Part shown: positions 1-11,300 of the stretch, in pieces | Layout of the letters: every line of letters starts with the position of its first letter | Position numbering within the stretch: position 1 is the first letter of the stretch | Origin: Chionoecetes opilio | Taxonomy: Eukaryota; Arthropoda; Malacostraca; Decapoda; Majidae | Assembly (NCBI GenBank): GCA_016584305.1 | Contig: JACEEZ010003837.1 | Location: 441,323 to 505,322, forward strand | DNA: 64,000 nt | Direction: 5' to 3' | Notes under the pieces: model-generated | Told to the model about the DNA's origin: nothing | The model's database searches: none | The model's input: only the letters and a program-made list of their open reading frames with translations | Translations under genes and position numbers: made by a program

Positions 1-24
1 ACCCTCCCCCAGGCCGACACTCAC

Positions 25-140
25 CTCTAATTCTTCACGAAGGGTACAGGTAATGGGCTGCTCTGTGCCGGGCCACTTTATGGGTTTGAAGGATTCTAAT
101 TTCTTTAGGGGTTCCTTACACAATTGGGCTTCTTTCTCGG
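25..140 (-). CDS. Internal exon of an unrecognised host gene
   Basis: One frame is open across the whole segment: after two bases that finish a split codon it reads 38 codons, beginning EKEAQLCKEPLKKLESFKPI and ending TCTLREELE. It is followed by a strong donor, GTGAGT, at 24-19. The upstream AG (142-141) follows a T-rich but A-interrupted tract; a second AG, just after CCGAG, would start the exon in phase 0. The composition (Lys, Glu, Pro, Trp) is protein-like, unlike the AT-rich flanks. I do not recognise the family. It lies on the same strand as the exons at 830-8032 and may belong to the same gene. The neighbouring downstream exon would lie off the window. Confidence 0.55.
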
Positions 141-829
141 CTAATTTTTAAAAATGTAAAGAAGAGAGTATTGCTCATTATAACAAGCCTGAAGCCTATC
201 TAATGTTCTCTTATAAGAACATGCATGGCGTAAAAACTGCTTCATCTGTTTTCTCTTATGTTTCTTCAGCAAAAATAAGTTTATAAATAAAATAACAAAA
301 TAATACGTTTCTGAGTCAACTCCAAAACTCACCTTTGTTATGTCAGTTAAGAGATTCACAACTATAAACTGAATCCATCTTGCATTTCTTCAGCAAAAGT
401 CTTTATTATAAGAATTAAGTTTTTTTGCACTTCTCTACACTTTTTGTCCTTTTTATTTTTTTTTTGGGATTAACTTATTTTCTATGTTTTTAAGTCACAA
501 TGTAAGCCATGGTAGCAAACTCAGTAGGGGTTTAGGTAATGGATTCATAGCTACATACTAAATCCCTTTATAAATTTACTCGGGAAATATCAAATTTCAT
601 AGTAAAAATAAAAATAACAATATAAAAAATAAAAAATAAAAATAAAATAAAATATGTGGGGATCAAAAGTGGGATTATGTTTTGTAGAGGTCCTTCACAG
701 ACTCCCTACAATAACCTCAACACAGCAGTGACAACTCTAACTACTGCCCAGTAAAAAAGAAAAAATTTTAGCATGTTTCTGTGCCATTCAAGATCCACAT
801 CCACACACAGCCACAGTGACTGCACTCAC
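141..829. other. AT-rich intron-like sequence
   Basis: A-rich and T-rich simple sequence, including an AAAATAAAA run near 600-655. I see no open frame, TIR or RNA gene. Confidence 0.4.
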
Positions 830-1021
830 CGGCAGATTTTCTCAAAAGAGACAGCCAGCCAATATCGGCAGCTGGCTTGTGGGGGAACTTGCTGTTGTCT
901 TGACAAAGGCCTTCATAGTTTCCAGCCCCTCATATATAAGCCCTCTATGCACTGGGACTTTGCACATGGCAATGATAAAGGTGACCACCGGCACATCACA
1001 ACGCTCATTGGGCTTCCCCTT
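830..1021 (-). CDS. Putative exon with conflicting reading frames
   Basis: The segment sits between a good pyrimidine-rich acceptor (CTCCTCCCTCACAG, ending at 1022) and a strong donor (GTGAGT at 829-824) and is 192 nt long. Frame 0 is open for 59 codons, starts KGKPNERCDVPVVTFIIAMC and continues through GLIYEGLETMKAF, then meets TGA four codons before the donor. A different frame in the 3' half reads NYEGLCQDNSKFPHKPAADI then GWLSLLRKSA, and its phase would join the exon at 25-140. Possible explanations are an exon with an indel, a shorter exon with a weaker internal acceptor, or a pseudo-exon. Family not recognised. Confidence 0.35.
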
Positions 1022-1430
1022 CTGTGAGGGAGGAGACAGGCTGCTAAGTCACAAGTTTTTTTTGGGTTTTTGACAAGTTTGCTATTTTACTTCCTAAAAG
1101 GTATAATGTACATTGCCATACTGTTGAAAAGATATAAATGACTCATAACCCCTTAAAACAAAAACACCAAGGTCCAAACTCAGGAAACATACACACTCCC
1201 TTCAACAATACAATAATAAGCAAACTATAAAAATAATGATTATAATAACAATAATAATACCATAGATAATTTTGTCTTCATACGTAAGGCCTTCTCCCAA
1301 TCGTGTGGGGCGGCACAAGGCCAGAGCACTCACTCACTCAAAAGAGAAGTCACATCCTAAATATGCAAACATTCCAAGAAAACCAATAATTTTTTCATAA
1401 AAATCTTCCAAAAAAATAGAAAACAATATA

Positions 1431-4041
1431 CCGTATTTGCCGGCGCATAAGACGCAGTTTTTTCCCTTATAAAGGAATGCAAAGTTCACCCTGCGTTCTA
1501 AAGCGGCCATATTAGCGCATGAGAGGCGGGCAGAGAATGCAGAACAGCCGGTGGTGTATTTCTAAAGGGGGCTGGAGTGATCTATGTTGAGCAGTAGTCC
1601 ACTGAGCACAAATTAGTAACTGTTTATCAACAGTAATGCATAACTAAGAAAAAGGTTGGAGTTTAAGAAAAATAAGAGCTGGGGCAACAAGATAGCGATT
1701 GTTGCTGCCAAGATGGCTGTGTCAGATGTAAACATCATCCACCCCCCGCTGCTGCTCTCCATTGTAAAACGTCTGATATCTCAGGTCTGCCGCTTCACCT
1801 GGGATACTTCACTCAGCGACGCCCTCCGCGCACCCACCATGGGTCATTACCGCTCAGACTCCTCCCCGCACCCATGGAAAAGACTAACATCCCGCATATT
1901 AGATGTCGCTTTAACCCGCATTCGACTCGGGCCACACAAGTTGACACAACAGTTGGAAGGAGATGATAGAAGGGAGGCAGAAAATGGGGATGGATTTTTC
2001 GCTGGAATGGGTATTGTAGAAATGGAATAGTGAAACAAAGAGGTTAAGGTTAAAGTTTTATTTGAAGGAGTGTGAGCGGTGAGAGGGAGGTGTAGTATCG
2101 TGGGGAGTCTGTCTATACACACAAGGATGGAGAAAGGGCGTCCTGGCTTTGTAGTTTATTTGACGGTGAGTCATTGTACAACGTGGGGACAAGAGGTGCG
2201 CGGTGTGTGTCTCTGTGTGTCCTGTGGCTGACTGAATTACCTGGCTGATGTTGCAGTTGTGTCGGCAAGGACAAGTCAGGTCAGCGTCAGGTCACCCTCG
2301 AATCCTGGTCCCAGACAGTGGGTTGGCCTAAGCCGATGCAGGTGTGTATGTGCGTGTGTGTGTTAGCGCCGCTACAGTGGTAAGCAAGGTGGGATAGGAA
2401 ATGGCATAGGCCTTTGTACCACCTCAACTCCTCAATCCTCACCCCTGTACCTCTATGGATAAGGAAACTGTATGAAAGAGTGCTAGTAAAAAGACTACAA
2501 CGGTACTTATAGACGGGACAAAAGTCTTCCACATGGTACACCAAGACCAAGACCCATCACGGCACCACACCGTCCGCCTCAAGGCCGAATCACACCATAC
2601 CATCATGGTGACACAGCACCGTCTCATCACATCCGTTACAATTTCTTACATTCAAACAAATAGACGTGTTACACTAAACGGTGCGCCGCCGTCACGGCTC
2701 CAATACACCACCGTCCTGTCACGTAACGGTTTCTGGGAAAGAGTATTTTAACGTTATGAGACTGTGCCGTGCTGATAATTGTCGTTTTCTCAAGGCTTTA
2801 TGTACCCAAAACAGTGTCTTTTAGAGTTCAACTCCTCTTCTTCATCCAACAGAAGTGCTATTAATGCAAATTTCTTCAACCATAGCCTCTGAGGCACCAT
2901 GTCTGCTTAGAGGGTTAGTAGGAACTGCCGAAAATGAATGAACCGTGACGAATAGTGTGAATACAAGGCACGGCTGACGGAACGCTGCCGTGATTTCAGA
3001 GTGTGAACCAGCCTTCACCTGTACCTACCTGAAGAAAACTAATCAACCCTCGTGACTGTGATAGATTCATAGGTGTAAGCAGGGCAAATATCGTCGATCC
3101 CGACAACGGTGCCCTTCAACAATTACAACAATAACAACAAGGTAGAGATGGTTACCTTACAGTGTTACCTAAATATCTTCTATAAAAATTTTTGTTATTG
3201 GGCAACCACCGATTTTGAGGCCAAAACTTAGTCCTGAATAGTTTTCATGTGTTTTGAATTAATCTGGCTCTCGTTTTTGTCGGAAATCAATGTTTGTTTA
3301 CACGTGTGTGTGTGTGTGGGGGGGGCAACCTGCCGCTCCAGGTTCGCCCCGCAAACATTGCTACGATTCACACTGCCATATTATGGGTAATTTTCGTTTT
3401 TTCTCTATCATCTGTTACGAAACCGAACCCCACCTCTAACCTAACCTAATCTTATTTAACCTAACTTAACTTTCTGGCTGAAATAACGGTAGATTTTTGG
3501 TACTACGTGTAATGCCATTATTATTAAATTGCGCCATGGGAAATGGGGCTCAAAATACTCAGAATGAAGAAAGCTACACGATGATGTAGGTAAGAATCCT
3601 AGGACTTTTGAAAGCCCACTACCAATATAATACCAATATCTATGCAAATTTTCCATAAAGTCTAAACACATAGCAGAAAAGCAACAAAGGCATACCTACA
3701 ACATTAAAACTAAGCTATATGTCATAGGTAGCAAATATTAGAATATCAATACGTAGGGGGATCCTGCAATATTTATGACCGATTTTGGTTACCCTGTCAT
3801 TCCCTTGACATTTTAACTAGTATAATTTTTCATTCACATTCACTGCACTGTGAATATTGTATTTAGGTACATGCTCATAATCATTGGCTTTCCCTTACAA
3901 ATCCCTTTTTTTTTTTACTTTTGATATATTTACGATTTTTTTTTCCCCCTCAAAAACACCAATATTTATGTTTTCTCAAACCTCCTTGTAAATAGGGGTG
4001 CGTCTTATGCGGAGGTGCGTCTTATGCGCCGACAAATACGG
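1431..4041. mobile_element. 2.6 kb TIR DNA transposon, apparently non-autonomous
   Basis: The left end CCGTATTTGCCGGCGCATAA and the reverse complement of the right end agree over about 25 bp with one mismatch (GCC versus GTC), and both run on into GACGC. TA dinucleotides flank both ends (1429-1430 and 4042-4043), as expected for a TA target-site duplication. No transposase-like frame is visible inside. The interior holds AACCT tracts and a copy of a dispersed repeat (3195-3615). An extra GTGCGTCTTATGCG copy lies next to the right TIR. TA duplication fits the Tc1/mariner/pogo group, but the family is not settled. It lies in the intron of the minus-strand gene. Confidence 0.65.
3195..3615 (+). 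repeat. Dispersed repeat family R1, copy 1
   Basis: The order of blocks (GTTTTCATGTGTTTTGAATT, then a GT run, then ATCATCTGTTACGAAACC, then CACCTCTAACCTAACC, then TTTCTGGCTGAAATAACGG, then a CACGATGATGTAGGTAAGA block) recurs in reverse complement near 52560-52960 and, rearranged, near 56583-56800. No coding capacity seen. Confidence 0.6.
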
Positions 4042-4090
4042 TAAATATAATACCAAGAAAAAAAGATAATAACAATAATAATAATAGTAC

Positions 4091-4363
4091 TTACTGCATT
4101 ATTGGTGTTGTATGTCCCTTCATTGTAGGTTACTGCATTATTGGTGTTGTATGTCCCTTCATTGTAGGTTACTGCATTATTGGTGTTGTATGTCCCTTCA
4201 TTGTAGGTTACTGCATTATTGGTGTTGTATGTCCCTTCATTGTAGGTTACTGCATTATTGGTGTTGTATGTCCCTTCATTGTAGGTTACTGCATTATTGG
4301 TGTTGTATGTCCCTTCATTGTAGGTTACTGCATTATTGGTGTTGTATGTCCCTTCATTGTAGG
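4091..4363. repeat. 39-bp minisatellite, 7 copies
   Basis: Seven head-to-tail units starting TTACTGCATTATTGGTGTTG show no differences that I can see. Because 39 is a multiple of three, frames stay open on both strands (minus strand reads TYNEGTYNTNNAV). I regard these frames as by-products. The array begins about 50 bp outside the right TIR of the transposon at 1431-4041. Confidence 0.9.
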
Positions 4364-4881
4364 TTAAACACTTGCCATACATCACAATGGCTTGGTGAAA
4401 ATGGTCAGATTGAAATAATCTGCAAAACAAAAGGACAGGTAAGCAAATAAATAAATATATAAATAAAATAAACAAATAGAAAAAGAAGTCAATAAATGGC
4501 CACTCCTGCTTTCCTGCCTTGGCCTCCCCTGCCACCCTGCCCGCGGCTCCCGTGCAGGCTTGCTGGGGACATCACATAGCAGTTATATTATATACTATAC
4601 ATTATGCATTCAATGGCTACCAATTATAGGCATATCTCACTTATCAAAGCTCTTGTCTCAGAGAATAATACTTTGTCTTCTTCTGAAGTGATCTAGTGGC
4701 ACTACACGGGACTATCTTTGCCTAACACAGTAGTAGCACACAGTTCCCCACACTCGAGGCCAAAACTCCCACAGTGGGCTGCCTCAAACAAGCAAACACA
4801 CGGCACTTCCCTTAAACATTACTAACAATATACATGTCTATTGCTATTGTATTGTAACCCAATACAAATTAATGTGCCTGC
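4364..4881. other. Intergenic or intronic spacer
   Basis: Mixed-composition sequence between two minisatellites. No convincing exon, RNA gene or terminal repeat seen. Confidence 0.4.
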
Positions 4882-5420
4882 GTACAGTGCATGGGGACAT
4901 ACTGATAGGGCCACCAATGTGTATGTGTACAGTGCATGGGGACATACTGATAGGGCCACCAATGTGCATGTGTACAGTGCATGGGGACATACTGATAGGG
5001 CCACCAATGTGTATGTGTACAGTGCATGGGGACATACTGATAGGGCCACCAATGTGTATGTGTACAGTACATGGGGACATACTGATAGGGCCACCAATGT
5101 GTATGTGTACAGTGCATGGGGACATACTGATAGGGCCACCAATGTGCATGTGTACAGTGCATGGGGACATACTGATAGGGCCACCAATGTGTATGTGTAC
5201 AGTACATGGGGACATACTGATAGGGCCATCAATGTGTATGTGTACAGTGCATGGGGACATACTGATAGGGCCACCAATGTGTATGTGTACAGTGCATGGG
5301 GACATACTGATAGGGCCACCAATGTGCATGTGTACAGTACATGGGGACATACTGATAGGGCCACCAATGTGTATGTGTACAGTACATGGGGACATACTGA
5401 TAGGGCCACCAATGTGTATG
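4882..5420. repeat. 45-bp minisatellite, 12 copies
   Basis: Units start GTACAGTGCATGGGGACATA and run through CTGATAGGGCCACCAATGTG. Variation is restricted to a few sites (GTGTATG versus GTGCATG, AGTGCAT versus AGTACAT, one ACC to ATC). All frames on both strands stay open because the unit is a multiple of three. This is not evidence of coding. Confidence 0.92.
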
Positions 5421-6304
5421 CAGACAGGCATATGTTTACAAAAAAAAATGTAAGTGTTAAAACTAAAATATAATAGAAATAATGATATGCTGTAAAAAGT
5501 GTGAATGAGAACATAAGGAGAATGAATGTGTATAAATATTCAAGGATTTCCTTCCTTGTGGAAAATCCTCGTGTAAAATTTTAAAGTTCCAATGTGAAGG
5601 CGCCATATATTACGAATGATAGCATTACTGATTTGTACGTGCCACTAAAGAAGATACACAGTTTATATCATGACTGTATAATCTACCCTGTTTCAGTGTT
5701 GTTCTATGCTTTGTAGCTGCAAGTATAAACTGTTTCAAATTTCGCTACCCGTTTTTTTTCTTCAGGCGACGACAGACAGCAGTTCATCAGCTTTCGGGCA
5801 GGAGGACATTAACACTAGCAGGCGCTCTTAGTGTAGCCGTTACCAAGGTCGCCACTCGGGTGATATTTTGGTAATTTGTTCATTTATAGCCATAATATGA
5901 CACAGATGAAGACAAAAAATGACACAGACTCTCCAGATAGCCCCTTTTAACTTTCCTGAAATCATGGATGTAGAAATATAAGTATGAATGTCACCAAACG
6001 TCTGTAAATCGAAAAGAAACAATTGTCCTGGCGACTTAAGTGTTATCTACGGTAGCTGCACAAGACAAGAAAACCAGCTATGCTTGAGGTGGTGAGTCCC
6101 AGGGTGAACTAAGCAGCATGGTCTTCCCCTCCGTGGGCCAAGAGCTACACCACCACCACCACCTTCCCTCGCCTGCCTCCGCCTTGCCTGTGTTCATGCT
6201 TGCTGCTCAGGAGGATGTCTATGATTCATGCATTCCCAAGTCTTATCAAATAGACACATAGCCATTGTAAGAAAAAAGGACAAATAATAACAAGGGCATC
6301 TTAC
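5421..6304. other. Intron-like sequence
   Basis: No exon with convincing phase was found apart from the Helitron-shared segment at 5923-5982. A TTTTCTTCAG acceptor-like site on the plus strand at about 5757-5766 is followed by a short open stretch ending in TAG at 5829-5831. This was not called as a gene. Confidence 0.35.
5923..5982 (-). other. Segment shared with both Helitrons
   Basis: On the minus strand this reads TTTCTACATCCATGATTTCAG followed by GAAAGTTAAAAGGGGC and TATCTGGAGAGTCTGTG. The same block, with few differences, lies inside the Helitrons near 9698-9758 and 51830-51888. The first part looks like a splice acceptor. It could be a host exon captured by the Helitrons, or a remnant of a third Helitron. 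Confidence 0.55.
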
Positions 6305-6375
6305 CTTCGTCCTTCTCCTAAAGCTTCTTGTAAACCAAATTTTGGTTCGTGATTCTTGTCCTCTTTTTTTAATTC
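6305..6375 (-). CDS. Exon 3 of the polyalanine gene
   Basis: The acceptor TTTGCTTTACTCAACAG precedes 71 nt that read ELKKEDKNHEPKFGLQEALG then EGR plus two bases. The donor is GTAAGA at 6304-6299. It starts in phase 0, which matches the phase-0 end of the exon at 7450-7690. The product is highly charged, like the preceding exon. The following exon must start with one base that completes the codon. I did not find it before 1021, so it may lie off the window or be obscured. Family not recognised. Confidence 0.7.
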
Positions 6376-6659
6376 CTGTTGAGTAAAGCAAATACAGGAT
6401 GGCATCAATGCATGGCAACGGAGAAACAATGTACTCAAGCTCATCTCATCTACTTCACTACCTCATGCCTCACTTGCCATGGGGAAAAAAATAAAAATAA
6501 AATCAGAGTAAGATGATTGGAGCCCTTCCCCCCCAACACACACACACACACAGGGTCAATGTTGACAATGATGCATAGCTACCTTGATGTCACATCATTA
6601 TTATCATCTTTCTGCTTAAAATCAGATTTTTCCATAATGTCTTGAGGTTTGAAGGTCAA

Positions 6660-6935
6660 TGATTTCTATCCATTGCCTCAACCTCTTCAACGCCCAATGC
6701 TGCCAGATCCTCTTCAACAAAGCCTCCTTAGCCTGCCTGGTGGACGGCGATCTGGCACTTCCACTCCAACAGTTCTCCTCAATGCCTCACCACCTTCTCT
6801 CTTCTTCACGTGCCCAAACCACCTCAATCTCCTTATTCTCAGCAGTGCACTCAGCTCCTTTACACCACATCTTCTTGCCACCTCATCCCTGGACACTTCA
6901 TGTGTCCATGTGCTTTCAGCCATACTCCTCAACAT
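6660..6935 (-). pseudogene. C-terminal remnant of a non-LTR retrotransposon ORF2
   Basis: The minus strand reads EVARRCGVKELSALLRIRRL then RWFGHVKKREGGEALRR, followed by PDRRPPGR. R-L-R-W-F-G-H-V followed by a charged stretch and a PGR motif is the familiar C-terminal signature of several LINE reverse-transcriptase proteins. After a frameshift near 6715 it resumes as VEEDLAALGVEEVEAMDRNH, the usual acidic tail. The copy is 5'-truncated, frameshifted and inactive. It lies in an intron of the polyalanine gene on the same strand. Confidence 0.75.
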
Positions 6936-7449
6936 CCTCCAACTTCTTCAAAGAAATGAATTGTTACATAATGCAGGAAACCTTCAGAGTTCCTGCCAGC
7001 CAGTGACTGGTGACGGGGTGGATCTGGGTTGTTTCCGAACCTACTTCTTACTAAAAAAGGGGACTTGTTGTGGCAAGAAGCACTAACTTATCCTATGTTC
7101 TAGACCTGTTCCCTTCATAGTGCTGGAGTGGTAAGGGTTGGGGGAGTTAAGTAAGGCATTGGCTCATCATAGACTTCCAAAACATTCTAAACATGCTTCA
7201 CTCCAGACCTACAGAGGGCAGACAGATGTAGTTGTCATAAAAAGCTGCCACCTAGACTACAGCCAAGGTTGCTGCCCCAATCAGCTTTAGTCCCATGCAA
7301 ACCAAATGCTATTGCCTAAATCGCTTTATTTTTTTCCCAACGTCAACACTGTCTATGCAATACACCCCCCCACTGACCCTTTGCATGCAGGCTTCTGTCT
7401 CCTAAAGTACTTCTGTTACTCCTTTCCCTCCTCCTCTCTCTTTTCTCAC

Positions 7450-7690
<241 letters not shown>

Positions 7691-7964
7691 CTAGGCAAAT
7701 GATAACTGAGGTGTTATTAATCAACATAAGTAAAACCAAATTTTGTTTTTTACCTTCCCCAAAGTATTGCAGTGGCAGGTTATTCTAATCCTAAGCACCA
7801 CCCACACACTTCCCCTAACATTACACACTATAAAACTTGCCTTGGTCAGTTAATAGCAATGATTGGATAAGAATATGTAACACAACAGAGGAGTAAATAA
7901 ACACTATAAGAAAGACATGCGGGAAGACCCCACGGGAACAATTGCAAACAAGACATCAACATAC

Positions 7965-8032
7965 TTGTAGTCAGCAATAATTTGTCTCTGTTTCTCAGGT
8001 AGGTCTTGTTTCTTGTTGAAGAGACTAAGTTT
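7965..8032 (-). CDS. Exon 1 (within window) of the polyalanine gene
   Basis: The acceptor ATGTTTGTGTTTCAG precedes 68 nt reading KLSLFNKKQDLPEKQRQIIA then DY, plus two bases (AA). The donor is GTATGT at 7964-7959. The two leftover bases plus the first base of the exon at 7450-7690 make a lysine codon and keep one frame open. It is rich in charged residues and has no stop. Upstream exons should lie at higher coordinates, but the region beyond 9.9 kb is too noisy to follow. Family not recognised. Confidence 0.7.
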
Positions 8033-8080
8033 CTGAAACACAAACATATGATCGTTAGTATGTGCTTGCAGGCCTTTAGT

Positions 8081-8228
8081 GTGTATATGTGTGTGTATTT
8101 ACCTAGTTGTAACATACAGGAAAAGAGCTATGCTCGTACTGTCCCGTCTCCGTGTGTGTGTGCGCGCGTGTATTTACAGAGTTGTATTTTACAGGGCCTG
8201 AGCTACACTTGTATGGTCCTGTCTGTCT
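8081..8228 (-). mobile_element. Two tandem SINE/LINE 3' tails
   Basis: Two adjacent minus-strand copies of a tail occur: one reads GACGGGACAGTACGAGCATA, then GCTCTTTTCCTGTATGTTAC, then AACTAGGTAAATAC and a CA repeat. The other is a diverged form ending TACAACTCTGTAAATACACG. The same tail ends the SINE at 43605-43882 and the LINE near 33905. Confidence 0.7.
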
Positions 8229-8231
8229 ATT

Positions 8232-8294
8232 GCTTCTTGTACTTAGGTCCTAAAACTTGGAATGCTGTGCCTGATCAAATAAAAAAACATCAAT
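8232..8294 (+). pseudogene. LINE reverse-transcriptase C-terminal fragment
   Basis: Reads FLYLGPKTWNAVPDQIKKHQ before a stop. G-P-K-x-W-N-x-x-P-x-x-I-K is the conserved C-terminal block of many non-LTR reverse transcriptases. Too short to assign to a clade. Confidence 0.55.
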
Positions 8295-8395
8295 AATATT
8301 ATTGTCCTTAAAAAGCAGGTAAGTTATATATTTTCTCAATAATTAATATATATTTATATCCTGTAAAGAGATCAATGTATTTTCTATTTTCTATT

Positions 8396-9115
8396 TGTGA
8401 TTTGATACGTGCATGCTGTTGTGATGCGTCGGCAAGACATATTTGTGATTTGATGCGTGCATGCTGTTGTGATGTGTCGGTAAGACATATTTGTGATTTG
8501 ATGCGTGCATGCTGTTGTGATGTGTCGGTAAGACATATTTGTGATTTGATACGTGCATGCTGTTGTGATGTGTCGGTAAGACATATTTGTGATTTGATAC
8601 GTGCATGCTGTTGTGATGTGTCGGTAAGACATATTTGTGATTTGATGCGTGCATGCTGTTGTGATGTGTCGGTAAGACATATTTGTGATTTGATGCGTGC
8701 ATGCTGTTGTGATGTGTCGGTAAGACATATTTGTGATTTGATACGTGCATGCTGTTGTGATGTGTCGGTAAGACATATTTGTGATTTGATGCGTGCATGC
8801 TGTTGTGATGTGTCGGTAAGACATATTTGTGATTTGATACGTGCATGCTGTTGTGATGTGTCGGCAAGACATATTTGTGATTTGATACGTGCATGCTGTT
8901 GTGATGTGTCGGCAAGACATATTTGTGATTTGATACGTGCATGCTGTTGTGATGTGTCGGCAAGACATATTTGTGATTTGATGCGTGCATGCTGTTGTGA
9001 TGTGTCGGCAAGACATATTTGTGATTTGATGCGTGCATGCTGTTGTGATGTGTCGGTAAGACATATTTGTGATTTGATACGTGCATGCTGTTGTGATGTG
9101 TCGGTAAGACATATT
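8396..9115. repeat. 48-bp minisatellite, 15 copies
   Basis: Units contain GATACGTGCATGCTGTTGTG and ATGTGTCGGTAAGACATATT. Two sites vary mainly as A/G or T/C (GATACG/GATGCG and GGTAAG/GGCAAG), giving scorable higher-order variation. Frames on both strands are open only because 48 is a multiple of three. Confidence 0.93.
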
Positions 9116-9286
9116 TGATGAAGCATATATATGTCTGCTTACGAGCCGTTATGGCTCAGCAGACTTAGCCATTGCACAAAAAAAAACTAATATCCAATGT
9201 AAATATTGTTATCAATTTATGGTAACAAAATCTATCTAGCTATCTATCTATGTCTATCTACATTTTTAAATTTAAATAGTAATCTA

Positions 9287-9867
9287 TCTATAATAATATA
9301 AGCGAAAGTGTGTGTGTGTCTGTCTGTCTGTCTGTCCGCGATAGGTGCCGCCCCCTGTGGCGGAATCCCCTCATGTGGCACATTTTTGGAACCGGGTCGA
9401 CCAGGGGAAGGTTTTAAGCCCACTTATGAGATGATCCGATCACTTTTTTTTTTTTTTTTTTTTAGCAGCCTATTTGCGAGAATTGTGAAAAAAAAGTGGG
9501 TTGCGAGAATTGAGGAAACCTTGATGTAGGGTGATGGATAATGGGTGAGTGAATGGGTGGGGTGATGGGTAATGGGTGTGGGGTGATGGGTGAGTGAATG
9601 GGTGGGGGGTAATGGGTAATGGGTGAGTGAATGGGGGGGGGTGATGGGTAATGGGTGAGTGAATGGGTTGGGGGTGATGTGAATGGGTTGGCGTTAATAC
9701 ATACATTTCTACATCCATGATTTCAGGAAAGTTAGAAAGGGCTATCTGGAGAGTCTGTGTTTGGTGGGCCTTTGGCCCACCAAACAGGTGGTGGGCCGAA
9801 GGCCCACCAATAGCCCTCCGCAGGAGCTAGCCAAAAAGTCCGCCCTCCGTGCGGACTTTGCGGCTAG
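9287..9867 (+). mobile_element. Non-autonomous Helitron, copy 1 (581 bp)
   Basis: The element begins TCTATAATAATATAAGCGAA after a host A and ends CTAG before a host T, the A|T insertion typical of Helitrons. Four bases before CTAG is a 9-bp stem hairpin (AAAGTCCGC ... GCGGACTTT), and CTAGCC/GGCTAG can extend it. A second pair of hairpins (GGTGGGCC ... GGCCCACC) lies at about 9761-9810. The interior is a degenerate GGGTGATGGGTAATGGGTGA minisatellite. No Rep/helicase coding is present. Confidence 0.85.
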
Positions 9868-10689
9868 TCTACAATAAACGTGGAACAAAATTCAGAAAAA
9901 GAACAGCCCTGACTGTATCCCTTAAAAAAAACCCTGGGTTTTTGGAGAAACACTTTAAAAACCCCTGGCAAGGAGAGGGAATCAGGAAAGGGGAACCCCC
10001 CAGGAAAGGATTTTTGGGAAAAAGGAAATAGCGAGGTCGTTCCCCCCCCCCGAAAAAAGAAGAGGAGATTTTCCCCCATTACATAATTAAATATTGTAAA
10101 ATTTTTTTTTTTTTCTACCCTTTTTCTAAAAAAAATATTATATTGATTTAAAAAAAATTTTTTATTTTTACTTCCCTTTCCCAAAACAAAAAATTTTTAA
10201 CACGAAAAACGACAAGATGCAGTTTTGGTCCCCCCCCGCCTAACGCACATAAACATGAGAAAAAGCAAAAAGGGATCAGTAAATTCAGTCAGCCCCCTAA
10301 CAGAACCCTTTTTCAGTTTTTTTTTCAAACGGGGGGGAAAATTAAAAAGGGCCAAAAAAACAGTAAAAAAAATAACCTCTTAGATTTTTTCCCCCTTTCC
10401 CCTCCCATAAACATTCAATCCCCTTAAGTTGGACCCAAGGCTTGAAAAAAATGACCCAACCCCGCCTCCCTACCATAACAGTGGAACTTAACCTGTAGAC
10501 TCCCCCACAAACCCTACGATTTTTTCCCCCTGAAAAAAAAAAAGCTTTTTAAAGGCAGACATGGTGTAATTTTTAAAGGGGAAATCAAATTTTGGGGTAA
10601 AAAAATATGAAAATGATTTTTAAAAAAAATGAGGCCCCCCAAAACCCCGTATAATTTTTGGGTATCCTTTTTTTTTTGGGCTGGTCAAA

Positions 10690-11300
10690 TTTTAAGGGCA
10701 TTCCCCCGAGCCCTTCCCCCCCTTTCCCACTAAAACCCAAAAAAAAACCTTCAACTTTCTTCCCCCGGCCTGCCTTTTCCCCCCTGGCCCTGCCTTTCCC
10801 CCTTGCCCCCCATCACAAACCCACACGCCCCCCAAAAAACTTTTCTTTTCCCCGCCCCCCCTGCCCCCGGGGCCCGCCCCCCCCTCACACCCCCACGCCA
10901 GCAAACATACTATTCCCCTGCCCTGCCTGCCCCCGTCCTGCCCCTCCCCCAGCCCCCCACGCCCCCAACCAATTTTTTCCTGCCTGGCCCCCCCTGCCTT
11001 GCCCCCCCCTTAACAGCCCCCCCAGCCCCCAACACTACTATTTTTTGGGGCCCCCTGCCCCCGCCTGCCCCGCCTGCCCCCCCCCGCCGCCCCCGGCCTG
11101 CCCCCCATCAAGCCACCGCCCAGCAAACTAACTATTTTCTGCCTGCCCCTGCCTGGCCTGCCTGGGCCCCATTTAAACAATCCCACCCGCCCAGCCAAAC
11201 CACTTTACTATTCTGCCCCCTTGGCCTTGCCTGCCTGCCTGCCCCCTTGCCTTCCCTTGCCCCCATCACAGCCACACGCCTAGCAACAACCTTTCCCCCT
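10690..11300. repeat. C-rich minisatellite
   Basis: Irregular units of roughly 75-130 bp carrying CAGCAAACATACTATT-like and CCCCATCACACCCACACGCC-like segments between CCTGCC runs. Proline-rich frames on the plus strand are a consequence of the composition. Confidence 0.6.

Noticed and set aside
2439..2751. Short open frames on both strands
   Set aside because: They lie inside the 2.6 kb TIR element with no motif or splice context.
4091..5420. CRISPR-like regular repeats
   Set aside because: Units are contiguous with no unique spacers, the genome is animal, and no cas-like genes exist here.
4841..5514. Open frames on both strands
   Set aside because: Consequence of a 45-bp repeat unit. All frames are open and no start or splice context is present.
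8308..9126. 272-codon minus-strand frame
   Set aside because: Consequence of the 48-bp repeat unit.
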